From positions 1,054,001 to 1,118,000 of the forward strand of contig NZ_RAPV01000001.1 of NCBI RefSeq assembly GCF_003610295.1: DNA of 64,000 nucleotides, read 5' to 3'. A model generated the notes under the pieces. The model was given only the letters and a program-made list of their open reading frames with translations, was not told where the DNA came from and ran no database searches. Positions within the stretch are counted from its first letter, which is position 1. Each line of letters starts with the position of its first letter. Of the stretch, positions 40,374-50,678 are shown one piece after another. Made by a program: the position numbers and the translations under genes. The DNA is from Paraburkholderia sp. BL23I1N1. GTDB taxonomy: Bacteria > Pseudomonadota > Gammaproteobacteria > Burkholderiales > Burkholderiaceae.

Positions 40374-40428
40374 GGCTTTTTTGACCTGGTTGAATGTGCC
40401 GCCGCCGGTCGGCACCACGGAGAACGCA

Positions 40429-42336
40429 ATGGTTTCGATACGTCTGCCTGACGGTTCTGTTCGACAGTACGAGCATCCGGTGACCGTCGCCGAAGTGGCC
40501 GCCTCGATCGGCCCCGGCCTCGCGAAAGCCGCGCTCGGCGGCAAGATCGACGGTGAACTCGTCGACACGTCCACGCTGATCGATCACGACGTGGCGCTTG
40601 CCATCGTCACTGAGAAAGACGCAGACGGCCTCGATATCATTCGCCACTCCGCGGCGCACTTGCTCGCGTACGCGGTGAAGGACCTGTATCCGGAAGCGCA
40701 AGTCACGATCGGTCCGGTGATCGACAACGGCTTCTACTACGACTTCGCCTACAGCCGTCCCTTCACGCCCGAAGATCTCGAGAAGATCGAAAAGCGCATG
40801 CAGGAGCTCGCGAAGAAAGACGAGCCGGTCACGCGCCGTGTAGTGTCGCGCGGCGAAGCCGTGGACTACTTCAAAAGCATTGGCGAAAAGTACAAGGCCG
40901 AGATCATCGAATCGATTCCGGCTACCGACGAAATCAAGCTTTACTCGCATGGTGGCTTCACCGATCTGTGCCGCGGCCCGCACGTGCCGTCCACCGGCAA
41001 GCTGAAAGTCTTCAAGCTGATGAAGCTCGCCGGCGCCTATTGGCGCGGCGATTCGAAGAACGAGCAGTTGCAGCGCATCTACGGTACGGCCTGGACGAAG
41101 AAGGAAGACCAGGACGCGTATCTGCACATGCTCGAAGAAGCGGAAAAGCGCGACCACCGCAAGCTCGGCAAGCAACTCGATCTGTTCCATATGCAGGACG
41201 AGTCGCCGGGCATGGTGTTCTGGCATCCGCGTGGCTGGACGCTGTGGCAGCAGGTCGAGCAGTACATGCGCCGCCGGGTGAACGACGCCGGTTACCTTGA
41301 GATCAAGACGCCGATGATCATGGACCGCTCGCTCTGGGAAGCGTCCGGTCACTGGCAGAACTATCGTGAAAACATGTTCACGACCGAGTCGGAAAAGCGC
41401 GACTACGCGATCAAGCCGATGAACTGCCCAGGTCACGTGCAGGTGTTCAACCACGGCCTGCGCTCGTATCGCGATCTGCCGCTGCGGTACGCGGAATTCG
41501 GCTCGTGCCACCGCAATGAATCGTCGGGCGCGCTGCACGGCCTGATGCGCGTGCGCGGTTTCGTGCAGGACGACGCCCACATTTTCTGTACCGAAGACCA
41601 GTTCATTAGCGAATCGATCGCGTTTAACACGCTGGCGATGAGCGTCTATAAAGACTTCGGCTTCGACAATGTCGAGATCAAGCTGTCGTTGCGCCCGGAT
41701 GCGCGCGCCGGCACGGACGAGACCTGGGATCGCGCGGAGCAGGGCTTGCGCGAGGCGCTGACGGCATGCGGCGTGACGTGGGAAGAATTGGCGGGTGAGG
41801 GCGCGTTTTACGGCCCGAAGGTCGAGTACCACATCAAGGACGCACTTGGCCGCTCGTGGCAGTGCGGCACGTTGCAGCTCGATATGGTGCTGCCGGAACG
41901 CCTGGGCGCCGAATACGTCGCCGAAGACAACAGCCGCCGCCGCCCAATCATGCTGCACCGGGCAATCGTCGGATCAATGGAGCGGTTTCTCGGCATCCTG
42001 ATCGAGCACCATGCTGGTGCAATGCCGTCGTGGCTTGCGCCGATGCAGGTTGTGGTGATGAATATCGCGGAAAGTCAGGCCGAATATGCACAGTCTCTGG
42101 CCCAATCGTTGCAAAAACAAGGGGTTAGAGTAGAGGCCGATTTGCGCAACGAGAAGATTAGCTATAAAATACGCGAGCACACGCTAGAAAAGGTGCCGTA
42201 CCTACTCGTGGTCGGCGACAAAGAGCGTGAAGCCCAAACGGTAGCCGTGCGTGCCCGTGGTGGTGTCGACCTAGGCGTGATGCCACTCGATACCTTCATT
42301 GAGCGTCTGCGTCAGGACGTGCAGTCGTTCAACTGA
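40429..42336 (+). CDS. thrS: Threonyl-tRNA synthetase
   Basis: A 635-aa class II synthetase that charges tRNA-Thr. An N-terminal TGS domain (residues 1-61) is followed by the [11 protein letters not shown] editing-domain motif near 71-81. The catalytic core has [20 protein letters not shown] (zinc Cys and motif 2 region) and [19 protein letters not shown] as motif 3. The anticodon-binding domain ends the protein. First gene of the thrS-infC-rpmI-rplT-pheST-ihfA cluster. The ATG at 40429 begins with the TGS strand [10 protein letters not shown]; a start further up would read through the terminator hairpin. Confidence 0.97.
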   Translation: MVSIRLPDGSVRQYEHPVTVAEVAASIGPGLAKAALGGKIDGELVDTSTLIDHDVALAIVTEKDADGLDIIRHSAAHLLAYAVKDLYPEAQVTIGPVIDNGFYYDFAYSRPFTPEDLEKIEKRMQELAKKDEPVTRRVVSRGEAVDYFKSIGEKYKAEIIESIPATDEIKLYSHGGFTDLCRGPHVPSTGKLKVFKLMKLAGAYWRGDSKNEQLQRIYGTAWTKKEDQDAYLHMLEEAEKRDHRKLGKQLDLFHMQDESPGMVFWHPRGWTLWQQVEQYMRRRVNDAGYLEIKTPMIMDRSLWEASGHWQNYRENMFTTESEKRDYAIKPMNCPGHVQVFNHGLRSYRDLPLRYAEFGSCHRNESSGALHGLMRVRGFVQDDAHIFCTEDQFISESIAFNTLAMSVYKDFGFDNVEIKLSLRPDARAGTDETWDRAEQGLREALTACGVTWEELAGEGAFYGPKVEYHIKDALGRSWQCGTLQLDMVLPERLGAEYVAEDNSRRRPIMLHRAIVGSMERFLGILIEHHAGAMPSWLAPMQVVVMNIAESQAEYAQSLAQSLQKQGVRVEADLRNEKISYKIREHTLEKVPYLLVVGDKEREAQTVAVRARGGVDLGVMPLDTFIERLRQDVQSFN

Positions 42337-42385
42337 GCCACTTGGCAGCCCGGCTCGTTTTTTTAATTTTTAGAGGAAACGTAAC

Positions 42386-42910
42386 ATCGCTACTGATAAG
42401 TCTGCGCACCGCATCAACGGTGAAATTACAGCACCCGAGGTGCGTCTGGTCGGCGTCGAGAATGAACCGCTCGGCATCGTGAAACTTGCTGATGCGTTCC
42501 GAATGTCGGAACAGCAGGACGTGGATCTGGTGGAAATCGCTCCGCAAGCGGTCCCCCCGGTCTGCCGTCTGATGGACTACGGCAAGTTCAAGTACTCGGA
42601 AGCGAAGAAGCAGCACGAGGCCAAGCTCAAGCAGAAGGTCGTCCAGGTCAAGGAAGTCAAATTCCGCCCGGGTACCGATGACGGCGATTACAACGTCAAG
42701 CTGCGCAACCTCATCCGCTTCCTCGACGACGGCGACAAGACGAAAATCACGTTGCGTTTCCGTGGCCGCGAAATGGCTCACCAGGAAATCGGTATGCGCA
42801 TGCTCGAGCGCCTGCGCACGGACCTCGACGAAGTCGGTCAGGTCGAGCAGATGCCGAAAATGGAAGGGCGCCAGATGATCATGGTGCTCGCGCCGAAGAA
42901 AAAGAAGTAA
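42386..42910 (+). CDS. infC: Translation initiation factor IF-3, with an ATC start codon
   Basis: A 174-aa IF-3 that binds the 30S subunit and monitors the start codon. The reading frame upstream of the first ATG (42440) is clearly coding ([18 protein letters not shown]). It leads back to ATC at 42386, preceded by AGAGGAAAC. A non-AUG start is the known device by which IF-3 represses its own translation in other bacteria, where AUU is commonest. Starting at 42440 would remove the conserved N-terminal segment. The C-terminal domain ends [17 protein letters not shown]. 49 bp after thrS. Confidence 0.93.
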   Translation: MATDKSAHRINGEITAPEVRLVGVENEPLGIVKLADAFRMSEQQDVDLVEIAPQAVPPVCRLMDYGKFKYSEAKKQHEAKLKQKVVQVKEVKFRPGTDDGDYNVKLRNLIRFLDDGDKTKITLRFRGREMAHQEIGMRMLERLRTDLDEVGQVEQMPKMEGRQMIMVLAPKKKK

Positions 42911-43157
42911 GCGATTGGAGCGGCGGCGCGCCGTGTGGCGCGTGCTCCGGTTGTGAAAGATTGAGCGGTGCTGTGCTGGGTGTCCGGCGCGGTATCGGCA
43001 GGTTTCGGATCGGTGCCTATGCAAGTGGGCGCTGTGTCCTGAAAAGCGGCTGCCGGCAGTATCGGCAGTCTGCATACCAAGTGGAATGGGTTTCGAAGGG
43101 CGGGTCGTGGCCATCTGGCCGACCGCACACCCATATCCATCTAATAATGGAGTTGTC

Positions 43158-43355
43158 ATGCCGAAGATGAAGACCAAGAAGAGTGCTGCAAAGCGCTTCG
43201 TGGTGCGTCCGGGCGGTACCGTCAAGCGCGGTCAAGCCTTCAAGCGCCACATTCTTACCAAGAAGACCACCAAGAACAAACGCCATTTGCGCGGTTCGAC
43301 GGCAGTTCATGATGCAGATATGAACTCCGTGCGCGCAATGCTGCCGTTCGCTTAA
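43158..43355 (+). CDS. rpmI: 50S ribosomal protein L35
   Basis: 65 aa, opening [14 protein letters not shown] and containing [16 protein letters not shown], as in bacterial L35. It is 247 bp beyond infC, a gap wider than the other spacers in this cluster. rplT follows after 29 bp. Confidence 0.96.
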   Translation: MPKMKTKKSAAKRFVVRPGGTVKRGQAFKRHILTKKTTKNKRHLRGSTAVHDADMNSVRAMLPFA

Positions 43356-43384
43356 CCCTTAACCGACACTCATAGGAGCGAAAT

Positions 43385-43744
43385 ATGCCTCGAGTAAAAC
43401 GTGGGGTTACCGCACGGGCCCGTCACAAGAAGATCATCAAGCTGGCCAAGGGTTACCGCGGCCGTCGCAATAACGTCTATCGCATCGCCAAGCAGGCGGT
43501 CATGCGCGCAGGCCAATACGCCTACCGCGATCGCCGCAACAAGAAGCGTGTGTTCCGTGCATTGTGGATCACGCGTATCAACGCGGCGGTGCGTCAGCAC
43601 GACATGACGTACAGCGTGTTCATCAACGGCCTGAAGAAGGCTTCGATCGAACTCGACCGCAAGGTGCTGGCCGACATGGCTGTGTTCGACAAGGCTGCTT
43701 TTGCTGCGATCGTTCAGCAGGTGAAAGCCGCCGTTGCAGCCTGA
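43385..43744 (+). CDS. rplT: 50S ribosomal protein L20
   Basis: A 119-aa early-assembly 23S rRNA-binding protein. [20 protein letters not shown] and [20 protein letters not shown] are family signatures. In several bacteria L20 represses its own operon by binding an mRNA leader; the infC-rpmI gap would be the place to look here. Confidence 0.96.
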
Positions 43745-43810
43745 TTGCGCTTTGGGCAATTAAACTGCGTGGTTCGTTGCAGCGAACATCCGGTAGTCTC
43801 GGTGACGCTG

Positions 43811-43850
43811 CAACAAAAACGGGGCTCCTCACCGAGCCCCGTTTTTGTTG
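43811..43850 (+). terminator. 17-bp perfect hairpin between rplT and pheS
   Basis: CAACAAAAACGGGGCTC pairs with its exact complement across a 6-base loop. The arms are 43811-43827 and 43834-43850, and the second ends in GTTTTTGTTG. It is a good intrinsic terminator in both directions. It separates the ribosomal-protein genes from pheST, 52 bp before the pheS ATG, which suggests partial termination or attenuation. Confidence 0.85.
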
Positions 43851-43901
43851 GTAGAACCAGTTTTGCAACGATTGAACACTGACGTTGAAATGATGGGATC
43901 A

Positions 43902-44915
43902 ATGGATCTGGACCAGATTGTCGCCGACGCGCAAAAAGCCTTCGCAGAAGCCTCCGACGTCACCACCCTCGAGAACGAGAAAGCGCGCTTTCTCGGCAAA
44001 TCGGGTGCGCTGACCGAGCTATTGAAGGGCCTTGGCAAACTCGACCCCGAAACGCGCAAGACCGAAGGCGCACGGATCAACCTCGTCAAGCAACAAGTGG
44101 AAGCCGCGTTGACGGCCCGCCGTCAGGCGCTGGCCGACGCGTTGCTGAACCAGCGCCTCGCCGCTGAGGCGATCGACGTCACGCTGCCCGGCCGCGGCAC
44201 CAACGCAGGCAGCCTGCACCCGGTGATGCGCACATGGGAACGCGTCGAACAGGTTTTCCGGTCGATCGGATTCGATGTGGCCGACGGCCCCGAAATCGAA
44301 ACCGACTGGTACAACTTTACCTCGTTGAACAGCCCGGAAAACCATCCGGCGCGTTCGATGCAGGACACCTTCTACGTCGACGGCAAAGATGCCGACGGCC
44401 GTCAACTGCTGCTGCGCACGCACACCAGTCCGATGCAGGTGCGTTACGCGCGCACCAACACGCCGCCGATCAAGGTGATCGTGCCGGGCCGCACGTATCG
44501 TGTGGACAGCGACGCAACTCACTCGCCGATGTTCAACCAGGTTGAAGGCCTGTGGATCGACGAGAACATCAGCTTCGCGGATCTGAAGGGCGTCTACTCC
44601 GATTTCCTCAAGAAGTTCTTCGAGCGCGACGATATTCAGGTGCGCTTCCGTCCGTCGTACTTTCCGTTCACCGAACCGTCGGCTGAAATCGACATGCTGT
44701 TCGAAACGGGCAAGAACGCCGGCAAGTGGCTCGAAATTTCGGGTTCTGGCCAGGTTCACCCCACGGTGATCCGCAACATGGGCCTCGACCCCGAGCGTTA
44801 CATCGGTTTTGCTTTTGGCAGCGGCCTCGAGCGGCTCACGATGTTGCGTTACGGCGTGCAAGACCTGCGTCTGTTCTTCGAAAACGACCTGCGTTTCCTG
44901 CGTCAATTCGCCTGA
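43902..44915 (+). CDS. pheS: Phenylalanyl-tRNA synthetase alpha subunit
   Basis: A 337-aa catalytic subunit of the alpha2-beta2 class II synthetase. An N-terminal coiled coil is followed by [17 protein letters not shown] and [35 protein letters not shown] and [20 protein letters not shown] (motif 3) complete it. ATGs at 43890, 43893 and 43902 are in frame. The last was chosen because the family starts MDLDQIV; the others add only four or three residues. Confidence 0.95.
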   Translation: MDLDQIVADAQKAFAEASDVTTLENEKARFLGKSGALTELLKGLGKLDPETRKTEGARINLVKQQVEAALTARRQALADALLNQRLAAEAIDVTLPGRGTNAGSLHPVMRTWERVEQVFRSIGFDVADGPEIETDWYNFTSLNSPENHPARSMQDTFYVDGKDADGRQLLLRTHTSPMQVRYARTNTPPIKVIVPGRTYRVDSDATHSPMFNQVEGLWIDENISFADLKGVYSDFLKKFFERDDIQVRFRPSYFPFTEPSAEIDMLFETGKNAGKWLEISGSGQVHPTVIRNMGLDPERYIGFAFGSGLERLTMLRYGVQDLRLFFENDLRFLRQFA

Positions 44916-45057
44916 ACCGGCGCGTACGAACGCGACTAGCATAGAGCGCGGCACGGCACGCAGTGCGTGCCGCCAGCAGCGTCCCCGGCAGTGCCCAGTG
45001 AATTAAGGGGCCGCCTGCCGGACGTGGACCTAACCTGATCAGAACGTACACAGAACC

Positions 45058-47493
45058 ATGCAATTCCCGGAATCCTGGCTGAGAACCTTTGTCGACCCGC
45101 AACTGACGACCGATGAGCTGTCGCACGCGTTGACGATGGCGGGTCTCGAAGTCGAAGACCTGCGGCCGGCCGCGCCGCCGACCTCGAAGATTGTCGTCGG
45201 CCAGGTGCTGGAAGTCGTCAAGCACCCGGACGCCGATAAGCTCAACGTGTGTCAGGTCGACGCCGGCACGGGCGCAACGCTGAACATCGTGTGCGGTGCG
45301 CCGAATGTCGCGCCGGGCATCAAGGTGCCGGTCGCACTGGTTGGCGCGCAACTTCCGCCAGCCGAAGAGGGCGGCACGCCGTTCGCAATCAAGCTCTCGA
45401 AGCTGCGCGGCGTGGAAAGCCAGGGCATGCTGTGCTCGGCACGCGAACTGAAGCTCTCGGAAGATCATAGCGGTTTGATGATCCTGCCGGAAGATACGCC
45501 GATCGGCCAGGACATCCGCGAAACGCTCAAGCTCGACGACACGATTTTCGAAATCAAGTTGACGCCGAACAAGGCGGACTGCCTGTCGGTGTTCGGCGTG
45601 GCGCGCGAGACTTCGGCCATCACGGGTGCAGCGTTGCGCCCGCTCGAGATCAAGCCGGCTGAAGTGAAGCTCACCGAAACATTGCCCGTCAAAATCTCGG
45701 CGCCCGATCTGTGCGGCCGTTTTTCGGGCCGCGTGATTCGTGGCGTGAACGCGCGCGCGAAGTCGCCGCAATGGATGGTGCAGCGTCTCGAGCGTTCGGG
45801 GCAGCGCAGCATCTCCGCACTCGTCGACATCTCGAACTATGTGATGCTCGAACTCGGCCGTCCGTCGCACGTGTTCGATCTGGACAAGATCCACGGCGGC
45901 ATGGACGTGCGTTGGGGCCGCAAGGGAGAAACGCTCAAGCTGCTGAACGGCAACACGGTCGAACTCGATGAAACCGTCGGCGTGATTGCCGATGAACAGC
46001 ACATCGAGAGCCTCGCCGGCATCATGGGCGGCGACAGCACGGCCGTTACGCTCGACACCACCAACATCTATCTCGAAGCTGCGTTCTGGTGGCCGGATAG
46101 CATTCGCGGCCGCTCGCGCAGGTACAACTTCTCGACCGATGCGGGTCACCGTTTCGAGCGTGGCGTCGATTACGCGACCACCGTCGAACACATCGAGCGC
46201 ATCACGCAACTGATCCTCGATATCTGCGGCGGCGAAGCCGGCCCGGTCGACGATCAGATCGTCAACGTGCCGAAGCGCGAGCCGGTGAAGATGCGGGTCT
46301 CGCGCGCGAACCGCATCATCGGCATCAAGATCGATGCGGACGAAATCGCGCAGACTTTCACGCGCCTCGGCCTCGCGTTCGAACGCGACGGCGATACGTT
46401 CTCGGTGATGCCGCCGTCGCACCGCTTCGATATCGAAATCGAAGAAGACCTGATCGAAGAAGTCGCGCGTATCTACGGCTTCGAAAAGATCCCGGCGCGT
46501 CCGCCGGTTGCGACCAGCGAAATGCTGCGGACCAACGAAACGAAGCGCTCGATCCACGTGATCCGTCACGCGCTCGCCGCGCGCGATTACGCGGAAACGG
46601 TCAACTTCAGTTTCGTGGACGCCGAGTGGGAGCAGGACTTCGCCGGCAACGACAAGCCTGTACGTCTGTTGAATCCGATTGCGAGCCAGTTGTCGGTGAT
46701 GCGTACCACGCTGTTCGGCAGCCTGATCAATGTGTTGCGCACGAACCTGAACCGTCGCGCGGCCGATCGCGTGCGCGTGTTCGAAGCGGGCCGCGTGTTC
46801 CTGCACGACCCGTCGATCAAGGCAGGCGAGCTGACGGTAGAAGGTTTCGCGCAGCCGAAGATGATCGGCGGCCTGGCCTATGGTCCCGCGCTTGAAGAGC
46901 AATGGGGCGCGCAAACGCGCGCAGTCGACTACTTCGACGTGAAGGGCGACATCGAAGCCGTACTCGCGCCGGCCGTGGCGAGCTTCGTGAAGGCCGAGCA
47001 TCCGGCATTGCATCCGGGCCGCAGCGCGCGTATTGAACTGAATGGCCAGGCAGTGGGCTGGATTGGCGAATTGCATCCGCGCTGGATGCAAAAATATGAT
47101 TTGCCGCACGCGCCGATTCTGTTTGAAATCGAAGCGGAAGCATTAATGCAGCGCGTATTGCCGACTCCTGCGGACGTGTCTAAATTCCCGCCGGTGCGCC
47201 GCGATATTGCGGTCGTCGTCGATCAGAAAATCGAGGTGCAGGCGCTGCTGGACGAGCTCGGGAAGGCCCAATCCGAAGAGGCCTGCAAGACGGTCCAGAG
47301 GGTTGCGCTTTTCGACGAATTCCGTCCAAAATCAAACACTTCCGGTGGCCTGGCTGCCCATGAGAAAAGCCTTGCGTTCCGTGTGACCTTGCAAGATACT
47401 GGCGGGACCCTTCAGGATGAAACGGTCGATCTGGCCATTCAAACTCTGGTGGAACGTCTGGCTCGAGTATATGGCGCAAGGTTGCGTGGATAA
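45058..47493 (+). CDS. pheT: Phenylalanyl-tRNA synthetase beta subunit
   Basis: An 811-aa beta subunit. The domains run as a tRNA-binding OB fold ([19 protein letters not shown] near residues 42-60), the B3/4 editing domain and the B5 domain. A catalytic-like core and a C-terminal ferredoxin-like anticodon domain ([18 protein letters not shown] onward) follow. Full length. It follows pheS after 142 bp, and ihfA comes next. Confidence 0.96.
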   Translation: MQFPESWLRTFVDPQLTTDELSHALTMAGLEVEDLRPAAPPTSKIVVGQVLEVVKHPDADKLNVCQVDAGTGATLNIVCGAPNVAPGIKVPVALVGAQLPPAEEGGTPFAIKLSKLRGVESQGMLCSARELKLSEDHSGLMILPEDTPIGQDIRETLKLDDTIFEIKLTPNKADCLSVFGVARETSAITGAALRPLEIKPAEVKLTETLPVKISAPDLCGRFSGRVIRGVNARAKSPQWMVQRLERSGQRSISALVDISNYVMLELGRPSHVFDLDKIHGGMDVRWGRKGETLKLLNGNTVELDETVGVIADEQHIESLAGIMGGDSTAVTLDTTNIYLEAAFWWPDSIRGRSRRYNFSTDAGHRFERGVDYATTVEHIERITQLILDICGGEAGPVDDQIVNVPKREPVKMRVSRANRIIGIKIDADEIAQTFTRLGLAFERDGDTFSVMPPSHRFDIEIEEDLIEEVARIYGFEKIPARPPVATSEMLRTNETKRSIHVIRHALAARDYAETVNFSFVDAEWEQDFAGNDKPVRLLNPIASQLSVMRTTLFGSLINVLRTNLNRRAADRVRVFEAGRVFLHDPSIKAGELTVEGFAQPKMIGGLAYGPALEEQWGAQTRAVDYFDVKGDIEAVLAPAVASFVKAEHPALHPGRSARIELNGQAVGWIGELHPRWMQKYDLPHAPILFEIEAEALMQRVLPTPADVSKFPPVRRDIAVVVDQKIEVQALLDELGKAQSEEACKTVQRVALFDEFRPKSNTSGGLAAHEKSLAFRVTLQDTGGTLQDETVDLAIQTLVERLARVYGARLRG

Positions 47494-47562
47494 CCCGCAT
47501 TTAACATTTGCACGGCATTTTTCCGCAACTTCCGTTTCTGCTTGGCGCGCCATTTGATAGAT

Positions 47563-47973
47563 ATGAATGAAATGAACTCGAGTGATTTCGAAGCCCTTCT
47601 AACGGCGCAACGCAGCGCCATGATTCGCGAAATTCCGACATCACCCGCGGCCGTTTCCACTGAAACGCCGACGCTTACCAAGGCTGAACTTGCCGAGTTG
47701 CTGTTCGACAATGTCGGGCTCAACAAGCGGGAAGCGAAAGACATGGTCGAGGCGTTCTTCGAGGTGATCCGCGACGCGCTGGAGAGTGGCGATAGCGTGA
47801 AGCTGTCGGGGTTCGGCAACTTTCAGTTGCGCGACAAACCTCAGCGTCCCGGCAGAAACCCGAAGACCGGCGAGGCGATTCCGATCGCCGCGCGCCGCGT
47901 TGTGACGTTCCATGCGAGTCAAAAGCTGAAAGCGCTGGTCGAGAACGGCGCTGAAGCGAGCTTCACGCGCTGA
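47563..47973 (+). CDS. ihfA: Integration host factor alpha subunit, with N-terminal extension
   Basis: A 136-aa DNA-bending protein that pairs with IhfB. The DNABII core starts at about residue 37 ([20 protein letters not shown]). It contains [17 protein letters not shown] and the beta-arm [20 protein letters not shown] with the intercalating Pro. The usual IHF-alpha is about 100 residues, so about 36 residues are extra. They are polar and include an internal Met at residue 20. Last structural gene of the translation cluster, as in many proteobacteria. Confidence 0.93.
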   Translation: MNEMNSSDFEALLTAQRSAMIREIPTSPAAVSTETPTLTKAELAELLFDNVGLNKREAKDMVEAFFEVIRDALESGDSVKLSGFGNFQLRDKPQRPGRNPKTGEAIPIAARRVVTFHASQKLKALVENGAEASFTR

Positions 47974-48019
47974 TCGATTGGCGCGTTCCTGCGCAACCCA
48001 CCACGACGGCTAACTGACG

Positions 48020-48427
48020 ATGACAGCGACGATCGAAAAAGTCGTCTTGCCTCCGATTCCGGCGAAGCGCTACTTCACGATTGGTGAGGTCAGCGAACTA
48101 TGCGGTGTGAAACCGCATGTGCTGCGCTATTGGGAACAGGAGTTCACGCAGTTGAGGCCGGTCAAACGGCGCGGCAATCGCCGGTACTACCAGCATCATG
48201 AAGTGCTGCTGATCCGGAGGATTCGTGAGTTGCTGTACGAGCAGGGCTTCACGATCAACGGCGCGCGCAATCGGCTTGATTCGCATGGCGGTGGCGCGCA
48301 CGGCGCACCGGCTGATGAAGTCGAGCAAGGCGAGGGCGTAGCGGCACCGGCAGCAACAACGACTACGGTGGATGTCGAGCAGTTGCGCAAGGAGTTGCTG
48401 CACGTGATCGATTTGTTGGGCCACTAG
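48020..48427 (+). CDS. MerR-family transcriptional regulator
   Basis: A 135-aa protein whose N-terminal winged helix is of the MerR type (YFTIGEVSELCGVKPHVLRY, then WEQEFTQLRPVKRRGNRRYY at about residues 15-55). A disordered Gly/Ala/Glu-rich linker and a short C-terminal helix follow. No Cys pair for metal binding, so a metal sensor is unlikely. This protein is commonly found right after ihfA. Its stop codon TAG lies inside the left arm of a palindromic element at 48422, so the original C-terminus may have been altered slightly. Confidence 0.88.
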   Translation: MTATIEKVVLPPIPAKRYFTIGEVSELCGVKPHVLRYWEQEFTQLRPVKRRGNRRYYQHHEVLLIRRIRELLYEQGFTINGARNRLDSHGGGAHGAPADEVEQGEGVAAPAATTTTVDVEQLRKELLHVIDLLGH

Positions 48428-48585
48428 CAGGTTGCTGAAATACCGTTTTGCAGGGTGCTCGGAAGCAGTTTCTAGGGGTGGTCTTACCCCTTACCGGCGT
48501 CGCGCGAGCGGCGTGCAGGACTTCCTGTGAGGTCGGCAATTTTTTGCGAACCCCTCCCGGAAGGTATTTCAGCAACCTGCTAGTG
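48422..48585. repeat. MITE-like element with 23-bp inverted ends
   Basis: The arm at 48422-48444, reading CACTAGCAGGTTGCTGAAAT and on to ACC, is the exact reverse complement of 48563-48585. The ~118 bp between the arms is non-coding. It includes a GGGGTGGTCTTACCCC hairpin and a GTCGCGCGAGCGGC palindrome. The left arm covers the merR stop. The right arm overlaps the outer bases of the IS630 element. Discounting the IS, 22 bp of inverted match remain. Confidence 0.75.
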
Positions 48586-49807
48586 TTTCGTCAGGCCTCA
48601 AATGTCGGATATAGCCTGGACAGTTTGATGCGGGCATCGTCGGTGGTGAACTGCCAGTTGATCCTGGCCTTAAGCTGATCTCGTCGAGCCTGCCAGGCGG
48701 CCACCTCGCGGCGCACCGTGTTGATGTTGTCGATGCGCCGGTCGAGGCACTGCTTGATCATCACATTGAGTTCGATCTCGGCCATGTTCAGCCAACTGCC
48801 ATGTTTGGGCGTGTAGACAAATTCAAACCGGTCCCACAGCGCTTTGGCCTGCGATGGCGGGAAGGTTTCGTAGGGCGCGGCGGCCGTGTGGGTGTTCAGG
48901 TTGTCCATCACGAGGGTGATTCGTTGCGCATCCGGGTAGGCCTGGGCAATGTCCTGTACGAAGCGGGACCATTGCACCCTGGTCCGGGAGTCGGTGACTT
49001 TCGTCAGACGCCGTCCGGCAAGGGGTTCCGATGCCATGAAGACATTGCACACGCCACAGCGCTCGTACTCATAGTCCTCCCGCGCAGGACGCCCTGGTGC
49101 CGCTTTGATCGGTTCGCGGGTCTGGCGAATCAACTGCCGCGGCGTCTCGTCCATGCACACCACGGGGCGCGTCGCGTCGTAGGGCCGGTGGTACACACCG
49201 AGCACGTTTTCCATGGCCGCCACGAACTCCGCGTTCGCTTTGGGCGGGATAATCCAGCCTATCTTGCGCCACGGCTTGAGTTCGTTTTTTTGAGCGCACG
49301 CCGCACCGTTTCGTGCGAGAGACTATCCACGTACTCCAGCTCTACGGCACGCTGCGCCAATCGCCGCAGCGACCAGTTCGCCTGGCCCTCGGGAGGCTCG
49401 CCGCAGCTCAGCGCAATCAGGCGGGCCTCAAGCTCGCCGTCAATCTTGCTGTCGTAGACCCTTTGGCCCGGCGGCCTGACAAGCGCGGCTTCGTAGCCTT
49501 CCTCCACGAAACGTTTCTTCACCCGGTCGATCTTGCGCGCGCTCACGTGCAACACCGCTGCGACCTCTTGCCCGGAGCGACGGCAGCGCCCTGAAGAGGT
49601 GTCGCAATTCAACAGAATGAGAGCGTTGATTACCTTCTGGGACTGGTGCGAACCTTTGCTCACAATCGCTTCGAGTTGCTCTCTTTCTTTCGCCGTCAGG
49701 GTAACGATGTATTTTTCCATTCCCCGATTTTCGCGCAGCGTGCTCGTGGTTACAACGTCTTTCCCCGGCCCCATATTTACCGACAGTTCACGGAAGTCAC
49801 GACACTA
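48581..49807 (-). mobile_element. IS630-family insertion sequence
   Basis: About 1.23 kb bounded by TA at both ends, as expected for IS630/Tc1-mariner insertions. The left end TAGTGTTTCGTCAGG and the right end (reverse complement TAGTGTCGTGACTTC) share TAGTGT. About 16 bases further in they share TGTCGG, giving imperfect terminal inverted repeats. Inside is a two-frame transposase on the minus strand. The insertion lies between merR and tRNA-Pro, at the outer edge of the palindromic element. Confidence 0.88.
48591..49720 (-). CDS. IS630-family transposase, two frames joined by -1 frameshifting
   Basis: The first frame (49720 down to 49259, 153 aa) holds the N-terminal HTH DNA-binding region (GQEVAAVLHVSARKIDRVKK) and stops after ALKKTNSSRGAR. 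Slipping back one base on the A7 run at 49291-49285 instead gives ALKKNELKPWRKIGWIIPPK. That enters the second frame, open to 48591. The second frame has the DDE core: CMDETPRQL, TLVMDNLNTHTAAAPYE and FVYTPKHGSWLNMAEIELN. All three acidic residues are present, so it may be active. The joined product is about 376 aa. Confidence 0.88.
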
Positions 49808-49871
49808 GTTTGCTTTGTTGGCGTAGAGCGGTTCTAATCGCTCGAACTGTCTGTTATAATTTTTAGCTGTT

Positions 49872-49952
<81 letters not shown>

Positions 49953-49956
49953 AATC

Positions 49957-49988
49957 AAGGCCTTATGGATGTACGTCCATAAGGCCTT
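49957..49988 (+). terminator. Intrinsic terminator after tRNA-Pro
   Basis: A 13-bp stem (AAGGCCTTATGGA with TCCATAAGGCCTT) and a short TGTACG loop, followed by TTTTCTTT, starting 9 bases after the tRNA. Confidence 0.85.
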
Positions 49989-50414
49989 TTTCTTTAGCTT
50001 CCAGAATAGTGCCACTTTTAGGCCACTCCAGTATTGGGAACGCGATGGAAGTTCTGGGTACGCTAGGGAACCGGCTGAACTTGTCCTGCCCGCGGTGTCA
50101 GCAGGCGAGGGCTCGGTGGCGGTCCAATCATTTTCGCGAGACTGTCGGGGCAGCGGAGCGTCTTCGTTTTGGGCGCTCTATCGCACGGATTTCACCAAGG
50201 TGAACCGATCATGCTGGTTGGCTACCCGATAAAAATCGGAAGGATTCGGTTTCATATCCCCTTGTCAAAGCGAGGCTTCACTTCTTCGTCGCCGGAGATG
50301 GGAACTCCTGGGCACTGGGGGGACGATGCCTGCGAGACACGATTCTGAAATTTCGCAATTTCATTCCCGACGGGACATTTGTCACGCTCCGAATTGCGCT
50401 CTAGATTGCTATAT

Positions 50415-50432
50415 GTCCGGTTCGTGCCGGAC
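50415..50432. promoter_or_regulatory. Inverted repeat in front of the AlpA-type gene
   Basis: GTCCGG and CCGGAC form a perfect 6-bp dyad around TTCGTG, 22 bases before the ATG at 50454. That spacing would let a bound repressor cover the start region. A short RNA hairpin is equally possible. Confidence 0.4.
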
Positions 50433-50453
50433 GCTTTCAGAAGGAGTCTGGCG

Positions 50454-50678
50454 ATGGCTGATCAATTCCTTGAGAATCCGGCAAAGCAACGTTTGATTCG
50501 CCTTCGCGAGGTGCGTCTGCGTGTTGGTCTGGGCACAAGTACTGTCTATCGTTACCTGGCCGAAGGCAAATTTCCACGGCCTGTACAAATCGGTGGTGGT
50601 AGGGTTGCATGGCTTGAGACCGACGTTGATGCATGGATTGTGGACCGCGTTGAGGCCAGTGGGCGCGGAGCAACCTAG
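50454..50678 (+). CDS. AlpA-family phage/island regulator
   Basis: A 74-aa excisionase-like HTH protein: RLREVRLRVGLGTSTVYRYL, then AEGKFPRPVQIGGGRVAWLE and DVDAWI. This matches the AlpA family, which activates integrase or excision genes of prophages and islands. GAAGGAG sits about 8 bases before the ATG. No integrase is found nearby. Together with the tRNA-Pro just upstream it marks the remains of an integrated element. Confidence 0.88.
   Translation: MADQFLENPAKQRLIRLREVRLRVGLGTSTVYRYLAEGKFPRPVQIGGGRVAWLETDVDAWIVDRVEASGRGAT

Noticed and set aside
43745..43810. Phe-rich leader peptide for pheST attenuation
   Set aside because: No short frame with clustered TTT/TTC codons and a ribosome-binding site was found before the hairpin.
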